Source of the DNA: Ursus arctos
Lineage: Eukaryota; Chordata; Mammalia; Carnivora; Ursidae
DNA length: 64,000 nucleotides
Assembly (NCBI RefSeq): GCF_023065955.2
Contig: NW_026622764.1
Span: 44,523,833-44,587,832 of the forward strand
Direction: 5' to 3'
Positions 35,751-48,445 of the stretch are shown piece after piece; the stretch's first letter is position 1, and each line of letters opens with the position of its first letter. The position numbers and the translations under genes are program-made. The notes under the pieces were generated by a model. It ran no database searches and was not told the DNA's origin. It saw nothing but the letters and a program-made list of their open reading frames with translations.

Positions 35751-36338
35751 TTTGATGTCTATAACTTGGAGCTCATTTTAGAATTTTAATTGGATATAGA
35801 ACATTTGAGACAAGAGTCTCAGTTAAGGTGTGCAGTAAACATCCTTAATTAGTTTGAAAAACCAAGGAAGACTTCATATTAAAGAAATCTAATGAAGGGC
35901 CAAAAAAGAGAGTTTAGGAAAAAACCCACATTAATGGTACAATATACTATTAGAGGAAAGGGAAAAAAAAAATATCTGACAGCTATAAGGAGAAAGAGGA
36001 GATCATACAAAAGAACAAAATTAGATTTACATAAAATTTTTCAACTTCAGTACTGAATTCAATAAAGCATTAAGGTATTATTTTCAAAATGTTGAATAAA
36101 AAATCTCAGAACCATAGGATTCAATATCCAGGTGAAGTTTTATTGAAATGTTATGGCATGACAAAAAATATCCTCAGGAAATATTTTTAAACATATGATG
36201 CCTCATAAGAGTCACCACACAAATATTTTCAATGAAAAATTTTTAGTAAAGTACTTAAAAGTGAGTTTAGGAAAAGATGATCAAATATATTTATTACAAC
36301 CTTTAAACCTAAACTATATCTATATTATACCATTAAAT

Positions 36339-36374
36339 ATATATATGTATGGATATATATATATATATACACAC
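36339..36374. repeat. (TA)n/(AC)n microsatellite
   Basis: A TA-rich run changes to an AC run, inside the old L1. Confidence 0.9.
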
Positions 36375-37699
36375 AAACACAAAAAAAGTAAACAAGTATA
36401 TTCATAAAAAAACTCAAAAGAAAGTATACATAGTATTAATAAGATGGGTTAGTATTATGGAATAGAAAAAATAGTATTAGAGTTGAGGGAAGTACAGGTA
36501 TCATTTTAGAAGAATAGTAAGAAAGAAATATCTTAATGTAGGGAAAGTGGGACATATTGAAATAATAAACTTTTGTGATAAAACAGTTACATATAGGTTA
36601 ATCTTTAAAATAAGTGTAAATGGTCTAAATTCACCAGTTAAAAGATAAAGACTGATAGATTTATTTTAAAAAGAAATGTATAACAAGAAACACATCTAAA
36701 GGTAAAGAAAATAAAAGTTTAGAAAACAGAAATTTTAGACTAATAGCTATCAGGAACTTGGTTTAGTTATATTAATACACGATAAAATATGCCTTAAGAC
36801 AACAATTTCCTTTTAGAAATGAACAGGTTTAATACCTTTACTGTGACCCAGCATGATCAAGTGGAGTTTATTCCAGAAATCCAAGATTGGTTTAATATTT
36901 CAAAATAAATTGATGCAATTTGCCATATCAATGGATGCAGAAAAATCCTTTGACAAAACTAAACACTCTTCTCAAGCTCGGAATAGAGTGGACCTTCCTC
37001 AGTGTATAAAATACCTCTAGCTAACAGAATACTCAAAGGTAAAATAATGAATGCTTTTCCCCTAAGATCAGAAATAAAACAAGAATACTTGTTCTAAAAA
37101 TGTAATTCATTGTCCTACTGGAGATCTTACTCAGTGCAGCATATCGGATAAATAAATAAGTCTTCATGTTTGGGAGCATGATTATGTACATTAAAAACCC
37201 ACAAGGTTATAAATATTAGAAAGAAAGTAATGCAACTCTATTTGCAAACAACCTTATCATGGATATAGAAGGTACTATGGATTTTATAAGCTGTTACTAG
37301 AACCAAGAAGTAATGGTATCATGATTACAGAATTCAAGGTGAATGTGCAAACATCAGTTGTATTTCTCTAAACTACCAAAAAACAACTGGTTAATGAATT
37401 TTAAAAATACCATTCTTATTCATTGGGAGACTCAGTGCTACTAAGATGTCAATTTTTCTCTTAAATGATCAGTACTTCTGTACAATCCCTTTATAAATTC
37501 CAGTAGGCTCTTTTGATGAAATAAGTGATTCTGCTATTTATATGGAAACACCAAGGGTATGGAATAGCCTAAACAGCCTTTTTTTTAAAAGACAAATTTA
37601 TAGAAATTGCACTACTTGTATTCAAGACCTACAATAAACTATTTTGCAAAGAATGTGATTTACCTAGAATAAACAGATATCAATGAAGCAGAATACACT

Positions 37700-37905
37700 T
37701 TCCAGATCTGCTGTAATAAGGAAGTCACTAGCCACATGTGGTTTTTTAAATTTAAAATCATAAAAAGAAAATTAAATTAAAAATTGGTTATGTCAATCAC
37801 ATTTTGAGTACTCAGTAGCCACATGTGGCTAATAACTACCCTAATGGACAATGTAGATATAGTAATTTTCATTATTATATAGTTCTTTTGAACAGTGCTC
37901 TTCCC
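37700..37905 (-). mobile_element. Nonautonomous DNA-transposon fossil with paired AGCCACATGTGG
   Basis: The phrase AGCCACATGTGG occurs at about 37731 and 37817, flanked by CTAATGGACAATGTAGATAT and a terminal GAACAGTGCTCTTCCCATTGG. This is the layout of a common mammalian nonautonomous DNA element whose ends read CAGTGCTGTCCAATAGAA. I do not name the family. Confidence 0.65.
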
Positions 37906-38025
37906 ATTGGACTTATTCACATATGAGTCAGTTCAATTCTTTATAAAGATACTAAGTTAATTCAGTGAGAATTGAATGTTTTTAACAGATACTATTACTA
38001 AGACAACTAGGTAATGCCATCTGTG

Positions 38026-38050
38026 AAAAAAAAATATATATATATATATA
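38026..38050. repeat. (TA)n microsatellite
   Basis: An A-rich run followed by an uninterrupted AT tract inside the old L1. Confidence 0.85.
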
Positions 38051-38240
38051 AACTTGGTACCTATTTCACTCTCTACACAAAAATCTGGATCATAGACCTA
38101 CATGTAAAACTCAGAACCATGAAACTCTTAGAAGAAAACAGAGGACGATAGTTCATAATATCCATAACTGAAAACCACCTATACGACCATTGGATAACCA
38201 AACAGTGATATATCCAAAATATGGACTATTATGTCTTCAT

Positions 38241-38999
38241 TATTCCTGTCTACCCTGAGGGAGTAGTTTCCCTGTTCACACATGTTCCCAAAATTTTGTT
38301 GGACAGTCCTTTGTAATACTTACTGAAACCTATTCTTTACAAATTAGGCTTTCTTACTCATTTTATTCATTTTTTAACTTAAATTACATCAGATACAAAG
38401 AACTTTTTAAATGATGTTTTTATACAAATATTCTCTGTTAATTCTTTCAGTTTGCTTTTCTGCTGCAGTTAGATTGCAACATTTTGTGATCAGTAACACT
38501 ACCTGAGTGGGGACACTTGCAGTTTATGGGAGAATGCAACTTTGAGAGACTTTCTGTGAAAAACAATTGTTATTCTGCTTGTTCCCCTTGAATTTTTCAG
38601 TATCCCATAATATAGCCATCTGCAATTATAAGCTGTAAAATAATTATCTACTATCCCATCAACTATGTGTTGATTCTGATATGCCTTCTATAACACTATC
38701 CATTGTGTTATTGGGAACCCTGATTATATTGGTTAAGACAGAAAGCATGTATGAACTTAGGAAAGAACATGAGCTAAACTGCAAACACTGGTAACTCTGG
38801 GGTGAGATAGGAGGTGTACAGAAATGAGGCATCAAAGGGGAAGAAGCAAAGAGTAAGAGAGCAGACCTACATTTATAATATTACATAATTTACTGGAAGA
38901 GGTGAGGGGCAGGTGGTTTTCAAAAAAAATCTTTGACATCTTTTCTGAGAGACTCCCTCAATTTATCCTCTGAAGTGGTACCTGTATTATCCTTGCAAT
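38241..38999. other. Unique sequence, nothing recognised
   Basis: No coding signal or clear repeat. Confidence 0.5.
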
Positions 39000-39440
39000 A
39001 GTTTGGGTTATTTTTTGTCAAATGTCCTTTTCCTCCCACTCCTAATAGTACATGCAATATATAATTCCTCAATCTTTAATGTTGGGCTTGCTCATGTAAC
39101 TTGCTTTAGGCCGAAGGAATGAGAATGTGACACCTGTGGGGGCCTTATATGTGCTTAGTTTACATCAGCTGTTATGAGAAGAGCATGCTATAGGTAATTG
39201 TTTCTCTTCAGCTTGGACCCCACCCAGCAAAATACATGTGGTGAAATCTTGAATTCCACCTGCAGACTAGAGCTAAAGCCCAGCCAAACCACAGCCTGAA
39301 GACAGAGAGACACAGCTGAGTCCAGTCTAGATCAGGCAAACCACAGTTATCCATAGACCATGCACATACAGTCTTTTTGTTGCAAACCACTGGCTTTTAG
39401 CATGGTCACTTAATGCAACATTGTTAAAATAACTGATTGT
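39000..39440 (+). mobile_element. Ancient LTR-like repeat, family uncertain
   Basis: GGGCTTGCTCATGTAACTTGC, AGCCCAGCCAAACCACAGCC and the end-like GCAAACCACTGGCTTTTAGC resemble an old mammalian LTR whose 3' part contains AAGCCACTGAGTTTTGG. Identification is from pattern memory only. Confidence 0.45.
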
Positions 39441-39889
39441 ACATTTTCAAAGATGCTGTCCACTCAAAACACTCTGTATTTCCTGTTCCCTTGGTTTGTT
39501 TTGATGATGGAATAATATAGCACATGTAAGAACATATATGATAAAGAATATATATATTCTAATATGTATCTATTAGTGTTTTTGCCTTAATTTCAGCGAC
39601 AATACTTTCTTATGCCTTTTAGGGCTACTACATACCTTGAAGCTTCACGTGAAACATCTTTCTTCTCTTTTTTATTGTTTTAGTCATTATCTGTTTGCCT
39701 TCAAGTTACTCTTTTATAATTCAGAACTCTAGAGCACTGACACCTAGTTAATAATGTTTAACTCTCTTTCATTGATACCCTCATCTTTGGATAAATTGTT
39801 TGTGTAGATGATTCAACCCATATCTGAGACTGCCTTCTCAACTTTATTAATCTTTTATCTCTAAGAGCTTAGAGCTAACTGCATGGATT
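39441..39889. other. Unique AT-rich sequence, nothing recognised
   Basis: No gene or clear repeat. Confidence 0.5.
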
Positions 39890-40315
39890 TTATCATCAAG
39901 TAAACTGTGCCACGATTTAAGTCTTGAATTCTAAAATTTACATCTCAGATCACCCTCTCTCCCTTCTATACTCTTATCCTCCTATGATAATTTGTTCTTT
40001 CAGAGAGCATTCATGTACTATTTATGCAAAGTGTTAAAGGAGAGTCAGCTTTGTAACTAGTAATGTACTCATTACCCTCTTATTGTCCCTTTCTAACTCA
40101 CTCCCCTAAATGGTACCTGAGAACAGAGTCACTCTTACAGTCCTTGTGCTTAGCTAATAATATGCCAATATTCTTGGAGGTGGTATACCCTGACGACAAG
40201 GTTAGCAGCACCACAGGAAATTTGTGTAAGAACTGCTTAAAAGTATCCCTCAAAACTACATCATGGTGTCTCTCCCATACAGTTGGTATTCAATAAATAT
40301 TTATTGAAAGAATGT
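39890..40315 (+). mobile_element. L2 LINE, gapped
   Basis: The 3' end is clear: TTGGTATTCAATAAATATTTATTGAA at 40282-40307. CTGAGAACAGAGTCACTCTT and the upstream AAATTTACATCTCAGATC fit earlier L2 segments, with indels between them. Confidence 0.6.
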
Positions 40316-42404
40316 TGACATATCCGAGAAATTACTCTCTAGTGAGGGGATTTCTGATATCATGCCTAAGCATTATATATTTTAAATTATTTAAAGGGAA
40401 AAAAAGATAGCCACTTCGTAAATTCTACTTATAGCACTGATTTCAACTCATAGCTTTGAAAATAAAATATCTCTTCTCATGTTTGCTAGTTTAGAAACAA
40501 ATTTTGCCGTTGTAGTATTCCATTTTGGGTAAAAATTGATGGTGTGCAAAAGAATTACAGATTCAGAAGAACTGATTATGGCCACGCAGGCATATAAACA
40601 GAAACAAAATGACCTATTCACCAATTCTTAACATTTTCATCAGTGACCTCTGAGGAAAGGCAAAATAGCAGAATATTTTTTTTCTGTGTTTCTGAATTGT
40701 CCTTTTTATCTCTAAGTAGTAACAATACTGTAAAAAAAAAATCATAGGATATATTAAGATGAACCTTGGATGGCAAGAAAACTCCTTTGTTTCCAATGAA
40801 TAGGTCAGTCACTAGATCAAATTAATTTTTTTCCCTTTGGCCTCAGTGCCATTTTTGTTGACAGTATGACACTCTCACAGAGAAGAGAGGTTAGGTCCTT
40901 TACTACATTCACTGAATTAAGCTGAACGGGGTAAACAGACAGGGAGAAAAATTTCAATTAAATGCTCTACCAAAAATATTCAATATGATTACAGATTCAG
41001 TTAAATGAAACAAATATGATAATTGATTATCACTTTTAATAACTTTGCCTTCAATTATTCTGTTAAGAACAGACATAACAGATAAACTCTTTTGAAATAA
41101 AGTAGCAGTAAAATAACATGGTAAATAGAAATATACATTTGAACACTCAGTGTACTATACCATAAAACCACAGATCTTTTATTGTGCATTTCTTGTGGGC
41201 AATTAAGTGCAAAATTTGTGTCACTTGCTTATATTGGTATTTTATGATTTTAGTCAGCAATTTTATCATTGTCGGTTTATACATTTAAGCTCCATATTCC
41301 ATCTCTGCTATTTTAAAAATAACAAATCTGTACGTGAATCTGCATTCTTTCATGTATATACAGTTATGAAAGATAGCAGATTATGCAGTAGAAATATAAT
41401 TGCTTCTTTAGAATTTCTATGGAAATTCAGAAGAACTTATGTTGAAATGCTAAATTCTAGAAAATAAACCCTTCCTTGAATACTTGGATGCTTCCTCCCT
41501 CAGCATGGTCTCTCCTACAGATTTCTACACTTACATATTACAGATTTTCCCATGTTACATGTTATACAAATGTTAGGGTTGTGCCTACAAAACTGTATAA
41601 AGTCCTTTTTCTGAGTCTCTACTATACTTAACACAGAGCTGGTCATATTGTCTGTCCTCAGGAAGGACTTACTGATAATATATTTGCTCTTCATATGTAG
41701 AGAACTGAGAAAAGTTCAGAATTTTTAGTGCCTGGAAACATATATTTACTAACCAATGTCATAACCAATTTAATCACTCAATGTTAGAGCAATATATGAC
41801 CTCATTTAGTCAATTCGGTTAAAACGTCAGGCAGGTAGCTCAGTGACAAAACTCAAACACACTAGAGACTACTGATTGGTTGCTTTTCCATTGTGTTTCT
41901 TTTGTGCATTCCTATTATACCTTTGGCTTAGCAAGTATATGAATATATGCATTCTTGTGTTCAAATCAGATTTATAAGGGAAATGCATTTGCAGAAAATT
42001 ATACCTTTACCGTTTTGGGCATTGAAAAAAATGTGAAAGAAAGAACTATAAATTGTCATCCAAACTAGCAAAAAATAAATAAAAAATAATTCTTTCTGAC
42101 TATGTAACAATCTATGACAATGACTAATAAAGGAAAGTTCCTATTGGCAATATATTATCCCTCACCCCAAATTCTATTCCCAGGGAAAGCTATAAACCCT
42201 ATATGAACTTGAGAAACTTCTTCACTTAACTTAAATAGGAAAAATAATAAGCATATTACCATTTACATTAGGTTCATAAGTTCAAATTCTGTTTCTGATT
42301 GAATTTGAAAATTTAGTGAACATTATACAATCTCACGGAAAATCTGTAGTCATGGTTTCATAGGTTTTTTAACTTTTTTAGACTTTATAAATAAAATAAA
42401 GATG
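40316..42404. other. Unique AT-rich sequence, no gene
   Basis: The 86-codon frame at 41207-41467 shows no domain. A weak L2-like phrase near 41600-41690 is not convincing. Confidence 0.5.
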
Positions 42405-42730
42405 GTTATTATAAAGTATTTTGAAAATACAGAAAATTTAGAGGGAAAAATAGAAACATGATTCTACTCTCCAAAGATAACCTATTTTAATGAATGTCTT
42501 CCTAATTATATACAAAACTCAATTGCATCTCATTCTTCACTTAATTTTAACTTATAAGCATTTTCATAATACTAAAACTCTTCCAAATATTTAATGAGTA
42601 CTATGTTCCATTATATGGATGCAGCATGTATCATTAAAATTTTCTCTTATATATGTACATTTTGGTTATTTACTAGCTACAATATTATAAACACTGATAC
42701 AGTAAACAGAGTTAGATGTTTAGAGATATA
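42405..42730 (-). mobile_element. Old LINE-1 3' UTR fragment
   Basis: AAATACAGAAAATTTAGAGGG, CCAAAGATAACCTATTTTAATG, TTCCATTATATGGATGCAGC and AATATTATAAACACTG follow a known reverse-oriented old L1 3' UTR. The piece at 44370-44480 continues the same consensus. Confidence 0.62.
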
Positions 42731-43303
42731 ATTCGGGCTTTAATTTGTGGATCAATGTTCCAAATATATTTTGTTTATTCTTTCTCTAAAATCAAAATTA
42801 AGCATTCAGACAAAGAATCACATAGTTCTAGAAGTTTGTTTTTTTCTCTTCTGTCTCCCTTAAGATAAACACTGCAAACTCTCTTAGCTAATTCATTGTT
42901 GTTGTTGTTGTTTAACCAACATATCTCAAATTAATATGATTGCTTTTCGACTTCTTAATTTTTCAGTTTGAGGCATTAACTAGTAACTTTGCATTCTGAA
43001 GGACAATGATTTAGCTTCCATTTCTCCCTTAGCCTCACACACATGAACTCATGATGCTTGACTCATGCTTCTGATACAGATATAACATAATATTAGTAAT
43101 TTTGTGACTAGGGACTTGAAGTGAATATTGCTACATTTGTATGTAACCACTTTTTGCCTCTAGAAGCATGTAGAATTTTCATGCATTTTTGGTTTTCTGA
43201 AATCTTAAAATAATGTGCTGTTATAGGAGTATATTTTTCTCTAGTATGTGGAATGGTATGTGCCCTTAGTAAAAATCACATGCATCAAGCTTTGGATTTA
43301 ACT
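42731..43303. other. Unique sequence with a short (TTG)n run
   Basis: (TTG)5 at about 42897-42912; nothing else recognised. Confidence 0.5.
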
Positions 43304-43314
43304 GGTGATTCCTT

Positions 43315-43348
<34 letters not shown>
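43304..43348. repeat. (TC)n pyrimidine tract
   Basis: CTTTC units followed by a long (TC)n and a T run. Pure pyrimidine on the plus strand. Confidence 0.93.
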
Positions 43349-43352
<4 letters not shown>

Positions 43353-43405
43353 AAACTCTGTTCTTTCTCTTTCTGGAATTCTCTATTGGCTAGTAATCTA
43401 TCTTC

Positions 43406-43412
43406 TTACATT

Positions 43413-43469
<57 letters not shown>

Positions 43470-43480
43470 TTTCTCACTCT
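43406..43480. repeat. (TTTC)n microsatellite
   Basis: About fourteen uninterrupted TTTC units (43411-43468) with imperfect ends. Long tetranucleotide runs like this are usually length-polymorphic. Confidence 0.95.
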
Positions 43481-44369
43481 ATTTTCTGGAACAATTTCCT
43501 CAACTCTTTTTTTCAAACCTTTTACTAACTTTTTCATTTCAGCTATCAAATTTTTAATTTCCAAGAGAGCTATTTCTGTTCTTTTAAAAATGGTATTTCA
43601 TTTTTCTTTCAAGATAGTATACCTGCAATTATCTCTTTCTTAGATACAGTTTCCTTTCATTGTCTTCTGTTGTTATTTCCTTGGACCACTGTCTTTCATG
43701 TAGAGGTTTCTGCAGCCTGTGGCTGATCCTTGCTTTTCCAGGGCTTCCTTGAAGGTGGTTTGATTTCTTTGTATCTTTCCTAGTAAGAATAAAAGTTTGA
43801 CATATTTATCCCAATGTTGTAGGAGCTGAAGCAGTTAGGGGAAACATGCTGGTGGTTTCAGCATTCATTAAGTATATCTTTTCTTTTTTCTTAACTCTAC
43901 CTGCAAAATGCAATCCAGAAACATCTATTTTGTGATTTTTAGGGAAAAAGGTACCAGTCTTTCTTGGAAACTGGGTGGTTAGGTGATGAAATACAATTGT
44001 TAGACTATTTAGAGTTGAAGGATTTTCATGAGGAAATGAATCTAACAGCTTCTTAAATTTTAAAATGATACTTCTTATTTTAAACTCCCTCCTTTCTAGG
44101 TGTCTGTATTTATCCATTATCGAGGACTTTGGCAGTTTGGCAGCAAAACCATGTCAGATCTCAGCTTTCTCTATAGTTAGATTTGATTGAGTTTTTTCCA
44201 ATGTCCTAAATCTTCCATCTGACTTTCCAAAGCGTTGCTGTTTTCTAGTTTACTACTTTCCTTATCTTGAGGCAATTTTACTTAAAAAAATCTCTTTCTA
44301 TTTGTTTTCTCAATAAAAAAAATGTCCATGTCCTCCTCTACTAGGAAGTCCAAAGTCTGCACTATAGAC
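43481..44369. other. Unclassified, probably an old dispersed repeat
   Basis: The stretch CTATTTTCTGGAACAATTTCC through AATTTCCAAGAGAGCTATTT feels like a dispersed mammalian repeat, but I cannot name it. A 103-codon minus-strand frame (43806-44117) has no recognised domain. Confidence 0.35.
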
Positions 44370-44480
44370 ACTTTGTGCCAATTTGCTTTTCAGAAGTCTT
44401 GCACTAATTTACGTTCTTACTAGTGGTGTATGAGAGCTGTTATTACTTATTTCATAGTATCCTTGCCAGAAAATTATAAA
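44370..44480 (-). mobile_element. Old LINE-1 fragment
   Basis: GTGCCAATTTGCTTTTCAG, CACTAATTTACGTTCTTAC and AGTGGTGTATGAGAGC match the reverse of the end of L1 ORF2 (ACCAATTTACACTCCCACCAGCAGTGTATGAG). Confidence 0.62.
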
Positions 44481-44904
44481 TTTTTCTTAATATTGCCAAT
44501 ATCATAGACATAGAAATGGCATAATTTAAAAATAGGAAAACTGTAGAAAACATGTAAACTCTTCACTATGGAGATGGAGATAACAAGTGCTCCATATGAG
44601 GGTGAAAGAATGAGGGTGATGGAAGACCTGAGACATCTAGTAATTCTGAGTAAAACACAGATTATTCATGGACTTTGGTATGACCATAGCTGATTAGACT
44701 TCTATTTTATTTCCATGCTCTAAGAAGAAGGGATCTTATTCATAGAATAAAAGGAGTCTCATAAACTTGAATGGGGAAATTTATAAGTTCACTACATACT
44801 AGTATTAGTAGTATCTATGATATTGTCACCAAAAAAAAATCATACTGTATACGTTTATATAAATTTCAGTTGGAGTTCTCCTAAAATGCTTAGTACTTTA
44901 CTTA

Positions 44905-45140
44905 GTACTTTAAAATTATAGAATGTGTAGCATAGTGATTATAGTAACAATACTGTATTGTATATTTGAAAGTTGCTAAGAGATAAATGTTAAAAATTCT
45001 CACCTCAAGAAAAGATATAGAACGAACTGAAGGCATTAAGTAAACTTATTGTGATGATCATTTCACAATATATACACGTATATCAAACCAATTTGTTGTA
45101 CTTCTTAAACAAATATAATATTAATAAAATAAAAAAACTA
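44905..45140 (+). mobile_element. Old LINE-1 3' UTR
   Basis: GCATAGTGATTATAGTAAC, ACTGTATTGTATATTTGAA, GTGATGATCATTTCACAATA and a final AATAAAATAAAA tail. Same family type as 29745-30100. Confidence 0.82.
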
Positions 45141-45188
45141 GAGAAAATAGAATATAATTACAGTAGTATTTAGTTCACACTCTAGATC

Positions 45189-45265
45189 TTTTTTTTATAA
45201 TAATTTTTTATTATGTTGTTAGTCACCCTACAGTATATCCTTAGTTTTTGATGTAATGTTTCATG
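45189..45265 (-). mobile_element. Very short 5'-truncated young LINE-1 3' end
   Basis: T-rich tail then TAATAATTTTTTATTATG, TTAGTCACCCTACAGTATATC and CTTAGTTTTTGATGTAATG, a carnivore L1 3' terminus. Only about 77 bases were copied. Confidence 0.8.
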
Positions 45266-47794
45266 GTTCTCTTTTTATTTCATGTGTTGACATAGCACAT
45301 ATATGCTTTTACAAATTTATTTTTAAAAAACATCTAGTATTTGTTTCTGTCATAATCTATGTATGTTTATTTTATTCATTTATATGTAAGGAAAATTAAG
45401 AATATCCACACAGATGAAAGAGTCTTCTGAGAAGAATGAGCAATGGGTGAAATTTTAATGAGTGCCCAAATTTTACACATGTTATGAAATAGATGTTTTG
45501 CTCAAATAGTTGGAAGAAATTACTAAATTTTTAAACATTTAACTTCATATCATTTCACCCTATGTTCATTTTGCACTTTTCTGATTTTTAGTATTTTCTG
45601 TTTGTTTTCCAACTACAGTTCCTCCTAAAACAAGGTATAAAATTAAGTAAAACTTTTCAGTGCCTCATTTGTTTTGTACATTTTTCACTGGATGTGCTGG
45701 GAATATTCTAGGGAAAGAATGGAATAATTTGCCATTCTAATTAGGCCATTGTAGAACTTAATTTGCTGTACTGTAATCACCATGTTTTTCATTCTCTTTC
45801 AATGCTAATGTAAAGTTGAAAGAAAAAAACTGTTCAGAAGGAAGTAACCAGTAGTCACTTAGAAACATCTGGTGACACACAGTTTGAAAGAGTAAAAGTT
45901 TGCTTAGGAAAAAAAAAATATGTACATCATCAAATGCAGAATTTGACATTAGAATGAATTTCCACGTTTTGGATTATTTATTTATTTGCTTATTTATTTT
46001 TAAAGTGATAATATATGCCAATAATTGCACGAATTTCCTGTTCAACAAAGTTCAAATCCTAGAAGTTTGAGAAAAAGGAGGAAAAGAAGCTTATTAAAAC
46101 TATTATGAAGTTTAAGAAAACACTTCTTCAATAGAAGATAAAAGTCATCTACATTTTAGTTTGATGCTAATTTCCTTATAGACAAGACACACTATTCCTT
46201 ATTGGAAAAGCAGCAATGTTAACTGAAATTGAAAGGAAAACATACATACAATCAAAATCATCTCAATCAAATAAAATAAAGACCAGAAGAAATGGAAGCT
46301 CTTTTAGACAGGAAAAAAATGGTAGCATAATTTGTGGCCAAATAGGAGGTCAAAAGGAAATTACAAACTCTGTTAGAGACTGTTAGGGATGAACCAAATG
46401 ATGGTTCATTGTATATTATCTGCTTAGGATTTTGGTGCCAGAGAGAGAAAAATAGGATGATCTTTTCATTTTAAAAGTAAATGAAGTCTGCAATTTTTTT
46501 TTTTTTAAATTTTGGTCATAACTAACATCTCTGGCTATAGAAGTAGGTAATACAAATTAAGGAAAATGGAGATGCACCAAATATTTCAATACATATGTAC
46601 TTATGATTATTCCTATAATAAAATCATATTTTTCATTTGAGTAAGACTTCCCATTTTAGCATCAAATTAATTTTTTATTTTCTTAGGAAATTTAACTTGA
46701 AACCATATATTTTATTGAAGATATTTTTAAGTTATTGGCAAGTGATATAATATGCATCAGTGCTTCAAGATGTTTAATCAATGTTTTGGTCTGTGTTCAA
46801 ATCATTCCAAATCATGGCGAATTTCTTCTTCTTTTAAATTTGATTGTGTTGCAGGTATTCAATTCTATCTCAAAGTGGTGCTTTGTTGGATATTTTCCCA
46901 ACCTACTGCGATATTAAGCGAGGCAGGTCATACAAATGACTGCCAACAACTGAAATTGGCATGTATTCTAAGTGGTTATGAAGGGGATTGGCTGGCTTGA
47001 AATTCATCTGAGGGGCTTAACAATTTTCAAGCCATTAACTCAAGACTTCCTCCCATGGAGAAAATCAGAAGATGATCTCTGAGGCTGTGGCAACAAAACA
47101 AAAATATCGTCCAATTATTTTGCAAAATTAGATTGCATTTCCCCCTATTTTGCTTCGATTCCTCGATTGTGTTCTATGGAATAAAAGTACATGGAGCATC
47201 CATAAAACTATTCTGTTTTGAGACTTTCTTAAAAATGTCTCTTCAGAAATTTTCAAAGTGTATGTCAACCTGAGATAGTGTACTATTCTCAGACTGGCTT
47301 GACTTTTAGATTATCATTTGCTGATTTGATCTTCAAATACCAGTAGCTGAATCTCTCATTATGCATATAGACCTTTGATGGTCTGAAGTGAATTGACTAA
47401 TCAATCCACACCCTCAAAGAAAGATTTTGGATTTATGACTGATCTTCATTTTCCCTGTGATTCACAAGAATTAGATTACTTGGAAACACCCACCACAATG
47501 ATTTATTTCCTCTCTTCTCGTGTATTCTTTTTAAATTAATGGGTCAGGGACACAATTTTCAAATTGGAATAATAACAATAAAATGAGACTATAGTTATTA
47601 TACTTTTCTCAACCTTTGTAATTATGAATAATTTAATCAAGTGTAGAGATAATAAAGTGTCTACATAACTTCTTTCAGTTAATCATTACAAAGTAAGTGT
47701 TATGTAACAGAAATATCTCATAAATCACTACCATTACCAGTTTTACAGTTAAATATTTAAATATATTAGCAGGAAAACATTTGGATGTATATTA
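45266..47794. other. Long unique stretch, no gene
   Basis: No transposon recognised. The segment at about 46730-47480 is of higher complexity than most of the window but has no coding support (overlapping 60- and 82-codon frames only). Confidence 0.5.
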
Positions 47795-47985
47795 TATTTT
47801 TTAACTAGTAATTATTGGGTACTCACCATGCGCTACCGTCTATGCAATGCGTAGAGGATACAGAAGTAAACAAAACAGGTATTCTTTATAAGGCTTATAT
47901 TTTAATTGAGGAGATGGACAAGAAAGAAATACATAGTCTTACTTATATGGAGCAAGTGATTAATTCATCTAATAATCTGTTCCTA
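47795..47985 (-). mobile_element. L2 LINE 3' end, reverse
   Basis: TTATTGGGTACTCACCATG, GGATACAGAAGTAAACAAAAC and TTATATTTTAATTGAGGAG follow the reverse L2 end (ATTGAGCACCTACTATG, GGGATACAGCAGTGAACAAAAC). Confidence 0.75.
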
Positions 47986-48204
47986 AAGGTTGGCAAACGT
48001 TAACCTATGGGTTGTAAATTACATTTATACTTTGAAAGGGCTCCTGATAGACAGCCTAATGTTAAGTGTCTACAAATATGGCCAAAAAGGTTTTGTTCAT
48101 GCAAAGATAACTTGTTTCTCTTGAAGACCCAGTTACCTCTAAAATTTTGTTTTTCAATTGATTGTTGAGGAAGAATTATAGCAGTGTCAATATGTATTAT
48201 ATGG

Positions 48205-48445
48205 CCTTTTTTGATAAAGAGCTTTTATATGCTGGGGACCACTCTAAGCACTGAAGTAATCTAAAGCATGTATACTCCTTTTAATTCTCATTAGCACCCT
48301 TATGAATTAACTGTTTTATAGGTAAGAATTCAGAGGGATAGGAAGATTATGTAATTTATCTAAAAATGTGCAGGTGTTAAGTGAGAATAGATCTGTATGG
48401 ATCCAGATATTGTAAGCAGCGTATTTAATTCTTTGCCTATTGCTA
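48205..48445 (-). mobile_element. MIR SINE
   Basis: ACCACTCTAAGCACTGAAG, TTTTAATTCTCATTAGCACCC, TTAAGTGAGAATAGATCTG and GTATTTAATTCTTTGCC follow reverse MIR across most of its length. Confidence 0.78.

Larger units (their letters stand above)
35990..38240 (+). mobile_element. Old, deleted LINE-1 (ORF1 end to ORF2)
   Basis: Plus-strand old L1 relic. An ORF1 3' part (ATTCAATATCCAGGTGAAG) precedes the ORF2 start region (AAGTGTAAATGGTCTAAATTC near 36611). Reverse-transcriptase stretches follow (AGCATGATCAAGTGGAGTTT near 36850, CAATGGATGCAGAAAAATCC near 36930), then a C-terminal piece (AACTCTTAGAAGAAAACAG near 38125). Several internal deletions, a microsatellite and a DNA-transposon fossil (37700-37905) interrupt it. 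Confidence 0.8.

Noticed and set aside
43806..44117. 103-codon minus-strand frame as a candidate coding exon
   Set aside because: No recognisable domain and no splice context; length is within chance for 64 kb, and the area looks like an old dispersed repeat.
47990..48110. Faint resemblance to a hAT-type terminus (AGGTTGGCAAAC)
   Set aside because: Only about a dozen bases agree and the rest does not follow any element I know.
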